From Gordonia jinhuaensis (lineage in GTDB: Bacteria > Actinomycetota > Actinomycetes > Mycobacteriales > Mycobacteriaceae): a DNA stretch of 63,267 nt. The translations under genes were made by a program, and so were the position numbers. Shown in pieces: positions 9,988 through 17,984 of the stretch. The stretch lies in the NCBI RefSeq assembly GCF_014639795.1, contig NZ_BMGC01000024.1, positions 1 to 63,267 on the forward strand. The letters run 5' to 3'. The notes beneath the pieces are model-generated. The model made no database searches, was not told the DNA's origin, and saw only the letters and a list, made by a program, of their open reading frames with translations. Position 1 is the stretch's first letter. Each line of letters starts with the position of its first letter.

Positions 9988-10491
9988 ATGAACGTAGCCG
10001 GTGCGCTGAAACTTGAACTGCATACGGGTGAGACACTGCAAGAACTGGGCTCAGTAGAAAGTTCATACAGAGCTATCGGCTTCGGCGTTTTTCACCTGCG
10101 CAGCCAATTTTGTGCTACATGGGCGGACTTTCATCGCGAAATTTCGGCCGCATTGCAGTTCCCCTGGTATTATGGCATGAATTCGGCAGCCCTCGACGAA
10201 TGTCTCATTGAATGCGGGGAAGACGACGGCTCAGCTGGAACAGTACTTTCTCTCTGGAATTTCGGGGAGTTCTTTTCAGGAGAGGCCGATCGCCGAGAGC
10301 AACTGGATCATCTCGAAGCAGAGATGCAGTTCATCGCTGGTGAAATGGCGTCACCTACCGGTACCGCCGTGGGGATTGAATCGAAATCGCGGCAATTGGT
10401 TATCCTCATACATTCGGATGACGAATTAGACCAAACCAATGATTCAGAAATGTCCCTAGCGGAAATATCGACGCGATTGCCCCTCGGGTGA
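9988..10491 (+). CDS. barstar-family immunity protein 1
   Basis: 167 residues from the ATG at 9988. The central segment FHREISAALQFPWYYGMNSAALDECL is the barstar signature (helix, F-P-x-x-x-G-x-N, A-L-D-x-C-L). It is followed by a helix rich in Glu and Asp suited to plug a basic RNase active site. It starts 5 bp after the toxin stop, so toxin and immunity are co-translated. The family is known to bind barnase-type RNases one-to-one and block them. A second copy lies at 12600. Confidence is high for family and good for function because of the adjoining RNase tip. Confidence 0.85.
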   Translation: MNVAGALKLELHTGETLQELGSVESSYRAIGFGVFHLRSQFCATWADFHREISAALQFPWYYGMNSAALDECLIECGEDDGSAGTVLSLWNFGEFFSGEADRREQLDHLEAEMQFIAGEMASPTGTAVGIESKSRQLVILIHSDDELDQTNDSEMSLAEISTRLPLG

Positions 10492-10640
10492 CCCGCGAGT
10501 ACATAGTTCGACAACCGGGAGCGCCCTCATGGTCGAACGTACACTCCCCGTTAGGATTTCCCCTCAGGGTCACAATTCACTACCTTGTAAACCGATTAAC
10601 GGGTGAAATTGATGACTTCAAGTTCATTGAGCCAAAGTAG
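10492..10640 (+). pseudogene. orphan toxin tip remnant A (no start, no RHS head)
   Basis: Directly after the barstar stop a frame with no start codon runs 49 codons to TAG at 10638-10640. It contains REYIVRQPGAPSWSNVHSPL, then RVTIHYLVNRLTGEIDDFKF and an IEPK end. That is a credible C-terminal end of a secreted toxin domain. The last base of its stop is the G of the GTG starting the next immunity-type gene, the same join used by live toxin/immunity pairs. I read it as the 3' end of a displaced toxin cassette. The toxin family is not identified. Confidence 0.6.
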
Positions 10641-11239
10641 TGAATTGGAGTGTCGTGATCGTTTACAGCACCGGTGAGTCAACTGACCGCCGATCGCCAA
10701 GCACTGTCTGCGCGATCATGATCGGGCGTGGTACCCCGCTCTGCATCGTCAGAGAGAGCGATTTGTCACCCTGCTATGTGCTCCCCACCGATTCATTTCT
10801 GTTTCCGGGCGTCGAAGGCGGCTACACTCCCCCGGCGAATGGGGGCTGGCCATCCAGCAGGCGTTGGGAGGTCACATCTGAATTGGTGAACGACCACCAA
10901 GTCGGCTTTTTCGGGCGGGACATGCTCATTTGTCACGGGTGGGCGCTGTTCGAGTCGTTGATCGAACAGGACTGCCCCTGGTACGCCGATGTGAAGTCTG
11001 AAATGGAAATCGAGGGGTCGCGCGATTGGGTAGTTGATCTACTTTCTCGCTGGCGCTCCGGCGGCGCCGGATATCTGGAAGTCGCCAGTGAAGCGCTGTC
11101 CGCACTTGACTCGTCAGTCGGATCCCATCTCGCCTTGGAGAGCGCGGATGCGTACGACGTGCTCGCCGAGTTGACCACCGTTTCCGAGCAACCACACGAC
11201 CTTGCCGCCTACGTCGATCAACTACTCTGGCGACTCTGA
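10640..11239 (+). CDS. candidate immunity protein, paralogue 1
   Basis: 199 residues from a GTG that overlaps the stop of the toxin remnant. The family is not recognised. It is about 35-40% identical by eye to the product at 12034-12594, sharing ST-CAI..G..PLCIVR, FPG...GY..P....WP.SRRW..TS and SRDWVVDLL..WR.G..GYL.VA..AL.ALDS. It has no signal peptide or membrane segment, so it is cytoplasmic. Position directly after an orphan toxin tip, and within a series of such pairs, points to an immunity role. The target toxin is unknown. Confidence 0.6.
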   Translation: MNWSVVIVYSTGESTDRRSPSTVCAIMIGRGTPLCIVRESDLSPCYVLPTDSFLFPGVEGGYTPPANGGWPSSRRWEVTSELVNDHQVGFFGRDMLICHGWALFESLIEQDCPWYADVKSEMEIEGSRDWVVDLLSRWRSGGAGYLEVASEALSALDSSVGSHLALESADAYDVLAELTTVSEQPHDLAAYVDQLLWRL

Positions 11240-11374
11240 GTCGGCGCCACTACGCTTGGCCACAACCACGGCCGTCCGGTTTTCGCAGCCTATCCGAACG
11301 GATCGAGCATCAATCCATTGATTGGAAATACCATCGCAAGGACCGACCCCTTTGCTCACATTCCTCTGCCATGA
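11240..11374 (+). pseudogene. orphan toxin tip remnant B
   Basis: After the stop of the preceding gene the same frame continues for 44 codons without a start and ends at TGA 11372-11374. The product contains TTLGHNHGRPVFAAYPNGSS then NPLIGNTIARTDPFAHIPLP. His/Asn-rich text like HNHGRPVFAAYPNG is typical of nuclease or deaminase-type toxin ends. The stop overlaps the next ATG (ATGATGA at 11371). There is no family assignment. It is the second member of the headless-tip series. Confidence 0.55.
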
Positions 11375-11904
11375 TGAAGATTGAGGACCTCCTTGCCGCG
11401 CGCGCTTCGGCATTTCCGGCGCATCTCCGCTTGGAGACAGATCCATTGTCCGAGGATGACGTATTGCAGGAAGCACAAATCCTCGACGTTCGCTTCGCCG
11501 CGTTAATCGGCGTGGTTGGGGTACTGTTCGAGCTCCGCCAGGCGCTCCAACTTCAGGAAGCGAGTACAGCTGTGCTCGTCGCCCGGGGTGTACGAGCACT
11601 CGAATGGTCGGCTGACACTCCCTCCTCACCGCACACCGCTTGGTCGGTGATCGGATCTACACCAAGGGTGCAGACGGAGGGGGTCGCAGGCGGAGGCTTT
11701 GGCCTGCACCTGTCACTTCATCGCCACGGGACGGCACATCTGGAGGCCGAACACTGCGAGTTCTACGTAGTTGACGTTCCAGGACTCCCCTCGGTTCCGC
11801 CGGACTACACCGAAATCGACCTCCGACACCTCGACGGTCAAGTGGCGAACTGGGATTCCCCCTGTGAGATTGTGGGTGCATCTCGAGTCAGCGCTCACCA
11901 GTAG
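11371..11904 (+). CDS. candidate immunity protein for lost toxin B
   Basis: 177 residues from the ATG at 11371, overlapping the stop of toxin remnant B. The N-terminal third is helical (ALIGVVGVLFELRQALQLQE). The rest is predicted beta-rich (TAWSVIGSTPRVQT, GLHLSLHRHGTAHLEAEHCE FYVVDVPGLP). It resembles small actinobacterial proteins that sit after toxin tips, but I cannot name the family. There is no signal peptide. By position it is an immunity gene kept after its toxin was displaced. Confidence 0.55.
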   Translation: MMKIEDLLAARASAFPAHLRLETDPLSEDDVLQEAQILDVRFAALIGVVGVLFELRQALQLQEASTAVLVARGVRALEWSADTPSSPHTAWSVIGSTPRVQTEGVAGGGFGLHLSLHRHGTAHLEAEHCEFYVVDVPGLPSVPPDYTEIDLRHLDGQVANWDSPCEIVGASRVSAHQ

Positions 11905-12050
11905 TGAACCGTCAACGGAACTCGATCATAATCACCAACCCCCGCGTGGCGAGCGCGATCACGCAGATCCCGGATGCGCCGGAAACCAAAGCTCGTGCAG
12001 CATTGAAGGCGGATGCGAGGGAGGACCCACGACGTGATAGTTCACTTTGA
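11904..12050 (+). pseudogene. orphan toxin tip remnant C
   Basis: A 48-codon frame starts at the G shared with the preceding TAG (taGTG at 11902-11906) and ends at TGA 12048-12050. It contains NSIIITNPRVASAITQIPDA then ETKARAALKADAREDPRRDS. The Lys/Arg/Ala helix at the end is protein-like but its family is unknown. It overlaps the start of the next gene by a few codons. Its first codon could act as a start, so a small independent protein cannot be excluded. Confidence 0.4.
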
Positions 12051-12594
12051 TGACGGGTACGGAACACCCCAATCTGTCAGCGAGACAGCGTCGACCGCCT
12101 GCGCGATCATCAGCGGATCTGTCCCGCTGTGCATCGTTCGATTCGGCGATGAGGCGAGTCCTTCGATCTCCAACGCCGCCTACTACCGGTTCCCAGGGAT
12201 GAAACAGGGCTATGCGCTGCCGCCCGGACGCGCCTGGCCGACATCTCGACGATGGGCGTTCACCTCCGGAATCGTCGATGGCCAGCACGTTCTGCTCTAT
12301 GGTCGCGACACCCTGATTCGGCACGGATGGCAGCTGATCCATTCACTGATCGACGGACCGCCCCAGTGGGAGTCAGAGCTGCTGTCCGAGGCCAAGATCA
12401 AACAGTCTCGTGACTGGGTCGTGGACCTGCTCTTTCGATGGCGAGCTGGAACCATCGGCTATCTCGACGTCGCAGCGAGGGCTCTCGATGCCCTCGATTC
12501 ATGGGTTGGACGCAACCTGCAGCAAACTGCGTCTCCATCCACGAATCGCAGGTTCAGCCGCGATCGATACCGATCCTTCGGTCAGGTTAGGTAG
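12034..12594 (+). CDS. candidate immunity protein, paralogue 2, with a grafted RNase-tip tail
   Basis: Related along most of its length to the product at 10640-11239. By comparison with that paralogue, GTG 12034 is a likelier start than ATG 12013. The last ~15 codons do not match the paralogue. They read RRFSRDRYRSFGQVR, which matches the end of the RNase tip (WFTKDHYQSFYRIR at 9941-9983) at F, D, Y, S, F and R. The catalytic His is Arg here. A barstar-like gene follows at once, exactly as after the real tip. I infer that recombination fused this gene to the last bases of a displaced RNase toxin. Confidence 0.6.
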   Translation: MIVHFDDGYGTPQSVSETASTACAIISGSVPLCIVRFGDEASPSISNAAYYRFPGMKQGYALPPGRAWPTSRRWAFTSGIVDGQHVLLYGRDTLIRHGWQLIHSLIDGPPQWESELLSEAKIKQSRDWVVDLLFRWRAGTIGYLDVAARALDALDSWVGRNLQQTASPSTNRRFSRDRYRSFGQVR

Positions 12595-12599
12595 TGAGC

Positions 12600-13109
12600 A
12601 TGAATGTAACGGGCGCACTGAAAGTCGAACTGCATGCGGGTAAGACACTGCAGGAACTGGGCTCAGTAGAAAGTTCATACAGAGCTATCGGCTACGAGGT
12701 TTTCCACGTGCGCGGTCAATTTTGCACCACCTGGACAGACTTCTATCGCGAAATTTCGGCCGCACTGCAGTTCCCCTGGTATTGTGGAATGAACTCGGCA
12801 GCACTCGATGAATGCCTCGTCGAATGCGGGGAAGACAACGGCTCAGCTGGAACAGTGCTTTCACTGCGGAACTTTCACGAGTTTTCGGCTGAGGCCAATC
12901 GCCGAGAGCAACTCCACCAGTTCGAAGCACAGATGCAGTTCATCGCTGGTGAAATGGCGGCGCCGGCCGATACCACCGTCGGCATCGAGTCGAGATCGCG
13001 GCAGTTGGTTATCCTCGCACATACGGACAGCAAATTTGACCACATCGGCGCTGCAGAAATGTCACTGGCAGCAATTATGGCGCGAGTGACCCTCGGGGGA
13101 TTCGCGTGA
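12600..13109 (+). CDS. barstar-family immunity protein 2
   Basis: About 169 residues. The ATG at 12600 corresponds to the start of barstar 1; a GTG at 12594 is an alternative that overlaps the previous stop. It shares F-Y-R-E-I-S-A-A-L-Q-F-P-W-Y with barstar 1 and is nearly identical to it at DNA level around the first 30 codons (for example the run encoding QELGSVESSYRAIG). It is the immunity gene of a former RNase cassette whose toxin is reduced to the 3' tail at about 12550-12594. It may still protect against sibling strains that carry that toxin. Confidence 0.8.
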   Translation: MNVTGALKVELHAGKTLQELGSVESSYRAIGYEVFHVRGQFCTTWTDFYREISAALQFPWYCGMNSAALDECLVECGEDNGSAGTVLSLRNFHEFSAEANRREQLHQFEAQMQFIAGEMAAPADTTVGIESRSRQLVILAHTDSKFDHIGAAEMSLAAIMARVTLGGFA

Positions 13110-13139
13110 ATGCAAGATTCGAATAGCCGCGGCCACCCA

Positions 13140-13520
13140 TCAACCCCCTCGACTCCACTCCCGAAGTCGGTCGGCGATATCGGCGAGTTCGCCATCTTCT
13201 CCGGTGGCAACACGGATCACGAAATCGAAGCGATCATCCTCTGGCGCAACGATCCGCACCCCGTTGACACCGAGGAAGGTGAGGCATGCCGCCCACGCGG
13301 TGCGCTTGTTACCGTCGACGAGCGCGTGATTGCGGGCGAGCGACTGGAACAGTGCCGCGGCCTTGAGATGCAGATCCGGATAAGCGTCTTCGCCGAAGAC
13401 CGACGCCCGCGGTCGGGCGAGCGCGGACTCGATCAGGCCGAAATCGCGGACCTCGGCGTCCGAACCCAGAGCAAGTCGGCTGATCGCGATTATGTCCTCG
13501 AGTTCGAGATACTCCGTCAT
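13140..13520 (-). CDS. doc: Doc-type toxin (Fic/Doc fold)
   Basis: 126 residues, the usual Doc length. It carries the Fic/Doc active-site loop HALVDGNKRTAW (H-x-x-x-D-x-N-K-R), preceded by the helix KAAALFQSLARN. Doc enzymes phosphorylate EF-Tu and arrest translation. The ATG overlaps the end of the antitoxin gene by 4 bp (ATGA at 13517-13520), the usual antitoxin-first arrangement. It converges on the barstar 2 gene, so the module lies just outside the toxin array. Confidence 0.85.
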   Translation of the reverse strand: MTEYLELEDIIAISRLALGSDAEVRDFGLIESALARPRASVFGEDAYPDLHLKAAALFQSLARNHALVDGNKRTAWAACLTFLGVNGVRIVAPEDDRFDFVIRVATGEDGELADIADRLREWSRGG

Positions 13521-13723
13521 GCGTCCTTGAGGCGCTCCAAGACACCGGCCTCCTCGTCGACCACACGCCGCGCCGCCGCCTCCACACGACTCGTGTGAGC
13601 GCGACGTGCGATGTACTCGTCGATCGCCGTCAGCGCGACTGCCTGCATCGACCGACCTTCGAGCTCAGCTTGTCGACGCAGTGCCGCCGTCTGCTCGTCG
13701 CTCGTTCGTAGTGTCATGCTCAT
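13517..13723 (-). CDS. ribbon-helix-helix antitoxin for Doc
   Basis: About 68 residues from the ATG at 13723; a more upstream ATG at 13750 and one at 13717 are also possible. MTLRTSDEQTAALRRQAELE followed by RSMQAVALTAIDEYIARR has the pattern of a CopG/Arc-type RHH domain: one strand then two helices. The C-terminal part is charged and would neutralise the toxin. It directly precedes and overlaps doc. Autoregulation of the pair from the upstream region is expected from the family. Confidence 0.75.
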   Translation of the reverse strand: MSMTLRTSDEQTAALRRQAELEGRSMQAVALTAIDEYIARRAHTSRVEAAARRVVDEEAGVLERLKDA

Positions 13724-13774
13724 GAGACGATGATACCGCGGTGATACCACGCCTCCTGTCGAGATTCCGCCAGC

Positions 13775-14392
13775 TCAGGGCAGCTCGCCGGTCAGATAGT
13801 GCTGGATCGCCGGGGCGACGATCGCAACGATCCGCGAACGATCGGCATCGGCAAGTGCTTCGATGCCAGCCACCCGGCGGGCCGAGGCGACGCCGAGAAG
13901 GTGCGACCCGGCCAACGCGAGCCGCAGCATCGGTTCGTCGGAGGCGACGTGTCCTGGCGGGATCTGCGCACCGATCCGCGTCGCGATGATCTCGCGAAGC
14001 AGACCGGCGCCTCGCTCGGAGGTGAATGCGGTGCGCACCATCGCGCGAAGGATCGGCTCGGTCTCGCTGTCTTCCCAGGCGGCGAGATATACCTCGGCAA
14101 GCCGCTCACCCACATCGTCGGGATCTCCGGCCAACGCCGCGAGCAGGAGCTGCGGGAGTTCGGAACGACCCGGGACCACCGCCGCGAACAGGCCCTCTTT
14201 GTCAGTGAAGAAGTGCCGAATCAACGCCGGATCCACACCCGCCTGCGCAGCGATGGCACGCATCGACGCCCCGTCGTACCCACGATCGGCGAACAACCTC
14301 TTCGCCGCGTCGAGGATCGCCTCCCGGTTCGCGCCCTCCCCGGCGGGGCGACCGGGCGGACGCTTCTTGACGACGGAGGAGTCGGAGTTCAC
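13775..14392 (-). CDS. TetR-family repressor of the adjacent ABC exporter
   Basis: About 205 residues from GTG 14392. The longest frame starts at 14449, but that would put a perfect operator palindrome inside the gene. The N-terminal HTH is typical: REAILDAAKRLFADRGYDGA, SMRAIAAQAGVDPALIRHFF, then TDKEGLFAAV. The C-terminal ligand domain carries DEPMLRLALAGSHLLGVASA. It is divergent from an ABC exporter, in the same arrangement as the Rv1219c/Rv1218c-Rv1217c efflux system of Mycobacterium. It probably represses both directions by binding at 14418-14458. Confidence 0.85.
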   Translation of the reverse strand: MNSDSSVVKKRPPGRPAGEGANREAILDAAKRLFADRGYDGASMRAIAAQAGVDPALIRHFFTDKEGLFAAVVPGRSELPQLLLAALAGDPDDVGERLAEVYLAAWEDSETEPILRAMVRTAFTSERGAGLLREIIATRIGAQIPPGHVASDEPMLRLALAGSHLLGVASARRVAGIEALADADRSRIVAIVAPAIQHYLTGELP

Positions 14393-14417
14393 CAGCCGCA
14401 CACTACCGCGCGAACCC

Positions 14418-14458
14418 AGATAACTCCACGACTGTGGAGTTATCTCCACATCTGTGGA
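14418..14458. promoter_or_regulatory. TetR operator: two palindromes
   Basis: The first is a perfect inverted repeat with 12-bp arms (AGATAACTCCAC at 14418-14429 and its complement at 14434-14445) and a GACT spacer. The second is TCCACA-TC-TGTGGA at 14445-14458. Both lie between the divergent TetR and ABC genes, ending 12 bp before the ABC ATG, so a bound repressor would block both promoters. Confidence 0.75.
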
Positions 14459-14470
14459 ACTATCTCGAGC

Positions 14471-15406
14471 ATGACCAGTTCGGAAGAGTCGACCACCAGC
14501 GATGAGCTCGTCATCGACGTGAACGGTCTACGAAAGTCGTTCGGGAAGTTCCAGGCACTCAACGGTGTGGATCTCCACGTCGCTCGTGGACAGGTGCATG
14601 GATTCCTCGGCCCGAACGGTGCGGGGAAGTCGACAACCATCCGCGTGCTGCTCGGTTTGCTGCACGCCGACGCCGGCGACATCCGACTTCTCGGCGGCGA
14701 TCCCTGGCGCGACATCGTGACTCTGCACCGGCGGCTCGCCTATGTCCCCGGCGATGTGTCGTTGTGGCCGAATATGACCGGCGGCGAGGCGATCGACCTG
14801 CTCGGTTCGATGCGCGGCGGGCTCGATGAACAACGTCGCGCCGATCTGGTCGAGAGGTTCGAACTCGACACCACCAAACGTGGCCGCCAGTATTCGAAAG
14901 GCAATCGGCAGAAGGTGGCGATCGTGGCGGCGTTCTCCTCCGACGTCGAACTGCTCATCCTCGACGAGCCCACCTCGGGCCTGGATCCGCTGATGGAGAA
15001 CGTCTTTCAGGAAGTGGTCGGCGAGGCGAAGGCCCGCGGCACCACCGCCCTGCTGTCGAGTCACATCATGTCCGAGGTCGAGACCCTCGCCGACCGCGTG
15101 AGCATCATCCGCACGGGCGAGATCGTCCAAACGGGGACGCTGGCGCAACTGCGCGGCCACACCCGTACATCGATCCACGCCACACTGCGCGAGATGCCCG
15201 GTGAGAGCACCTCCACCGTTCTCCACGACGTCACCATCGACGGCAACCGTCTCACCGCGACCGTGGAGTCCGACCACATCGGCGATGCGATGACAGAGCT
15301 CACACCCTGCGGCATCGAGGCGTTGACCGTCGAACCGCCGTCGCTCGAATCGTTGTTCCTGCGGCTGTATGACGACGATGAGACTTCCACCGGGGCACAC
15401 CACTGA
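14471..15406 (+). CDS. ABC exporter ATP-binding subunit
   Basis: 311 residues from ATG 14471. Walker A GPNGAGKSTT, signature region QYSKGNRQKVAIVAAF (S-K-G-N-R-Q), Walker B ELLILDEPTSGLDP and the switch region LLSSHIMSEV are all present. The C-terminal ~90 residues form the extra domain of drug-type ABC-2 exporters. The stop overlaps the ATG of the permease by one base (TGATG), so the two are translationally coupled. The pair resembles tetronasin/polyketide-antibiotic efflux systems. The substrate is unknown. Confidence 0.9.
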   Translation: MTSSEESTTSDELVIDVNGLRKSFGKFQALNGVDLHVARGQVHGFLGPNGAGKSTTIRVLLGLLHADAGDIRLLGGDPWRDIVTLHRRLAYVPGDVSLWPNMTGGEAIDLLGSMRGGLDEQRRADLVERFELDTTKRGRQYSKGNRQKVAIVAAFSSDVELLILDEPTSGLDPLMENVFQEVVGEAKARGTTALLSSHIMSEVETLADRVSIIRTGEIVQTGTLAQLRGHTRTSIHATLREMPGESTSTVLHDVTIDGNRLTATVESDHIGDAMTELTPCGIEALTVEPPSLESLFLRLYDDDETSTGAHH

Positions 15407-17001
15407 TGGCCACCGCGACGGCGGTCCTCGGAACGCCGCAACTACTGAAGGCATCGCTTCGCCACGAGGCGCGGTCGTTTCTGCCCTGGGTCGTGATCGT
15501 CACGGCACTGTCTGTGTCGTCGGTGATCGTCTACCCGCTGCTGTTCCCGTCCCAGCACGACCGTCACGCCTTTGCCACGACCGTGGGCAGCAACCCTGCG
15601 CTGGGACTGATCTTCGGCCCCGCCTACGACCTCTCCACGGTCGATGGGTTCAACGCGTGGCGATCGCTGGCACTCGGTGGATTCATCACCGCACTCGGCG
15701 CGATCCTCATCGTGGTGAAAGCAAGTCGAGGACAAGAAGACTCGGGTCAGGCCGAGTTGTTGGCGTCTGGGGTTCTCGGTCGCGAGGCGCGCCTGCTCAC
15801 CGCGATGTTGATGGGGATGATCGCCTCGGTTGCAGTCGGTGTGGTCTCCAGCGTTCTCACCGGTCTCTTCGGGGGTGGATGGGAGGCGTCGCTGCTTCTG
15901 GGTGCGGGGTTCGTCGTGACGGGTTGGATGTTCAGTGCGGTCGCCGCGCTCACGGCCCAGATCGGGTCGGATGCGCGGACGGCCACGTCGTTGGCAGTTG
16001 GCGTTCTCAGCGTCCTGTTCGTGCTGCGCGGCTTTCTCTTCTCGATCGACGCGCCCCGCTGGACGGTCTGGATCAACCCGCTCGGCTGGATCGAGGAGAC
16101 TCGCCCGGCGACCGGCGACCACTGGTGGCCACTGATACTCGGCGTCGTGTTCACCGCTGTCGTCGCGGGAATCGCGTTCGCATTCCAGGTGTCTCGCGAC
16201 TTCGGTCAGGGGCTCATCGCAACCCCGCCCGGACCCGCCCGGGGCAGAATCCACTCGGTGCTGGGGCTGGCGATACGCCTGAACCGCAGCCCGATCATCT
16301 ACTGGTCGTGCGCATTCGTGGGTCTGGGCGTCATCTTCGGCTACTTCACCGGATCGGTGCGCAGCCTCTTCGCGGCCAACCCCGAGATGGCAAAGATCTT
16401 CGCCTCCGGCGCTGCCAACCCGGCAGAGCTGTACGGCGCCTTCCTCGTCACCATCTTCTCGCTGGTCGGCATCATCGCCTCGATCGCCGGTGTCCAGACC
16501 ATCAATCTCGTGCGCAACGAGGAACTCAACGATCGCGCAGAGCCCGTGCTCGCCACGGCCGTCACCCGCAACCGCTACCTGGGCAGCAGCGTTGCGGTGG
16601 CATTCGCCGAGACGGCGCTCTACATGGTGATCGCGGGAGTTGTGGTGGGCATCTTCACCGCCTACCACAACATCGGTATCAGTTTCGGTGACGCGCTCCT
16701 GCAAGCCGTCGCCACGATTCCCGCGGTGTGGACAGTCGTCGCCGTAGCGGTAGCAGTGATCGGGGCGGTGCCGCAGGCGCGCCTAGCATCGTGGATTGGG
16801 GTCCTGGCATCGTTTGCCATCACACTGTTCGGACCCAGCTTCAAATTCCCCGAGTGGGCGATGGACATCAGCCCGTTCCATCACGCTCCCGATGTGACCA
16901 CCGGCTCGTCCGACGGGTGGGGTCTGTTGTGGATCAGCCTGTTCACCGTCGCGTTCCTGGTGATCGGATTCGCCGGATTCCGACGGCGGGACACCCCGTG
17001 A
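15406..17001 (+). CDS. ABC-2 exporter permease, double-length
   Basis: 531 residues with about 12 hydrophobic segments in two similar halves, as in the large permeases of the antibiotic exporter subfamily. Hydrophobic clusters include SFLPWVVIVTALSVSSVIVY near the N-terminus and NPLGWIEETRPATGDHWWPL before the mid-protein helices. It works with the upstream ATPase under TetR control. Length and position agree with Rv1217c-like efflux permeases. The exported compound cannot be told from the sequence. Confidence 0.85.
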   Translation: MATATAVLGTPQLLKASLRHEARSFLPWVVIVTALSVSSVIVYPLLFPSQHDRHAFATTVGSNPALGLIFGPAYDLSTVDGFNAWRSLALGGFITALGAILIVVKASRGQEDSGQAELLASGVLGREARLLTAMLMGMIASVAVGVVSSVLTGLFGGGWEASLLLGAGFVVTGWMFSAVAALTAQIGSDARTATSLAVGVLSVLFVLRGFLFSIDAPRWTVWINPLGWIEETRPATGDHWWPLILGVVFTAVVAGIAFAFQVSRDFGQGLIATPPGPARGRIHSVLGLAIRLNRSPIIYWSCAFVGLGVIFGYFTGSVRSLFAANPEMAKIFASGAANPAELYGAFLVTIFSLVGIIASIAGVQTINLVRNEELNDRAEPVLATAVTRNRYLGSSVAVAFAETALYMVIAGVVVGIFTAYHNIGISFGDALLQAVATIPAVWTVVAVAVAVIGAVPQARLASWIGVLASFAITLFGPSFKFPEWAMDISPFHHAPDVTTGSSDGWGLLWISLFTVAFLVIGFAGFRRRDTP

Positions 17002-17077
17002 CATCGCAGGACATCGCCAAATAGGTTCTCCCCGTCGCCATCTCGACGAACTGAAGTGACAGGGTCGCATTTTTGCG

Positions 17078-17836
17078 CTAGAGGCGGTAGAGCCTTCTTC
17101 CGTTCTCGCTGAGCGCTTTACGCGCGTTCTCTTCGCCGAGCGCGGTTGTCAGCCGGGCGATGTCGGAGTCGGCGAACGGAGTCTTGGCCCGCGTGGACGG
17201 GAGGTCGGTGCCGAAAACCAGCGCCTCCGGGTTCACCTCCGCGATCTGTCGCACCACCGTCGGAACGTCCACACTGACACGACCGAAACCTGTTGCCTTC
17301 ACGTAAGCGCCGGCTTCGACCAGTCGAAGCAGCGTGGGAATCCCCTCAGTCGACATGCCGAGGTGATCGATACTGATCTGCGGAAGCGCGACCAACACGG
17401 GCACAAGGTCGACGAGATCGGCCGCATCGGCATACAACTCGACATGCCAGCCGGCCACGTCGTGGACGCGACGCGCGAAGTCCGCGAGGTTGTCGACCGA
17501 CTCCGAACCACCCCGGAAGATGTTGAACCGCAGACCCCGAACCCCGAGCGCATCGAGTCGGCGGATCTCCTCCTCGGATGCCGAGGCCGGTAGCTGCGTC
17601 ACCCCCACGTAGCCGGGACCGAGTGTGGTCAGCGCATCGGACAGGTAGGTCTGATCGAAGCCCTGAAACGAGCCGGACACCACCGCGCCACCCGTGATGC
17701 CCAGATCTGCCACTCGCGCGAGGTAGTCGTCAGCGGTGAATTCGTCTGGGAGATAGCCGTTGTTCTCGCGCAACGGAAAACGCCGATCGATGATGTGAAA
17801 GTGCGCGTCGAAGATCTCAGGTGCCGCACTCGTCAT
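17078..17836 (-). CDS. amidohydrolase 2-family metal-dependent hydrolase
   Basis: 252 residues from ATG 17836; longer in-frame extensions run through the divergent gene's start and are rejected. The N-terminus has the amidohydrolase metal motif IFDAHFHIIDRRFPL (H-x-H). SIDHLGMST supplies a later His and FGTDLPSTRA the metal-binding Asp near the C-terminus. This group contains lactonases such as 2-pyrone-4,6-dicarboxylate hydrolase. The substrate is unknown. It is divergent from the DUF2510 protein. Confidence 0.85.
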   Translation of the reverse strand: MTSAAPEIFDAHFHIIDRRFPLRENNGYLPDEFTADDYLARVADLGITGGAVVSGSFQGFDQTYLSDALTTLGPGYVGVTQLPASASEEEIRRLDALGVRGLRFNIFRGGSESVDNLADFARRVHDVAGWHVELYADAADLVDLVPVLVALPQISIDHLGMSTEGIPTLLRLVEAGAYVKATGFGRVSVDVPTVVRQIAEVNPEALVFGTDLPSTRAKTPFADSDIARLTTALGEENARKALSENGRRLYRL

Positions 17837-17984
17837 ACCGAAGTCCTCACCTCCCCGAGGATAGCCGTCTGGGCACCCCTGCCGATCGGTCATAGTGGAC
17901 AGGTGGGCGTTCTCACAGGCGGCCGCGGCGACCGATTTCCGGCAACCGCTGGTGGCATCGCCCCCATGGCCTAGCGTGGACAGT

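Noticed and set aside
15442-16704. Long minus-strand frame of about 420 codons opposite the ABC permease
   Set aside because: Composition is Arg/Glu/His-rich with no hydrophobic or domain pattern; the plus-strand permease explains the sequence.
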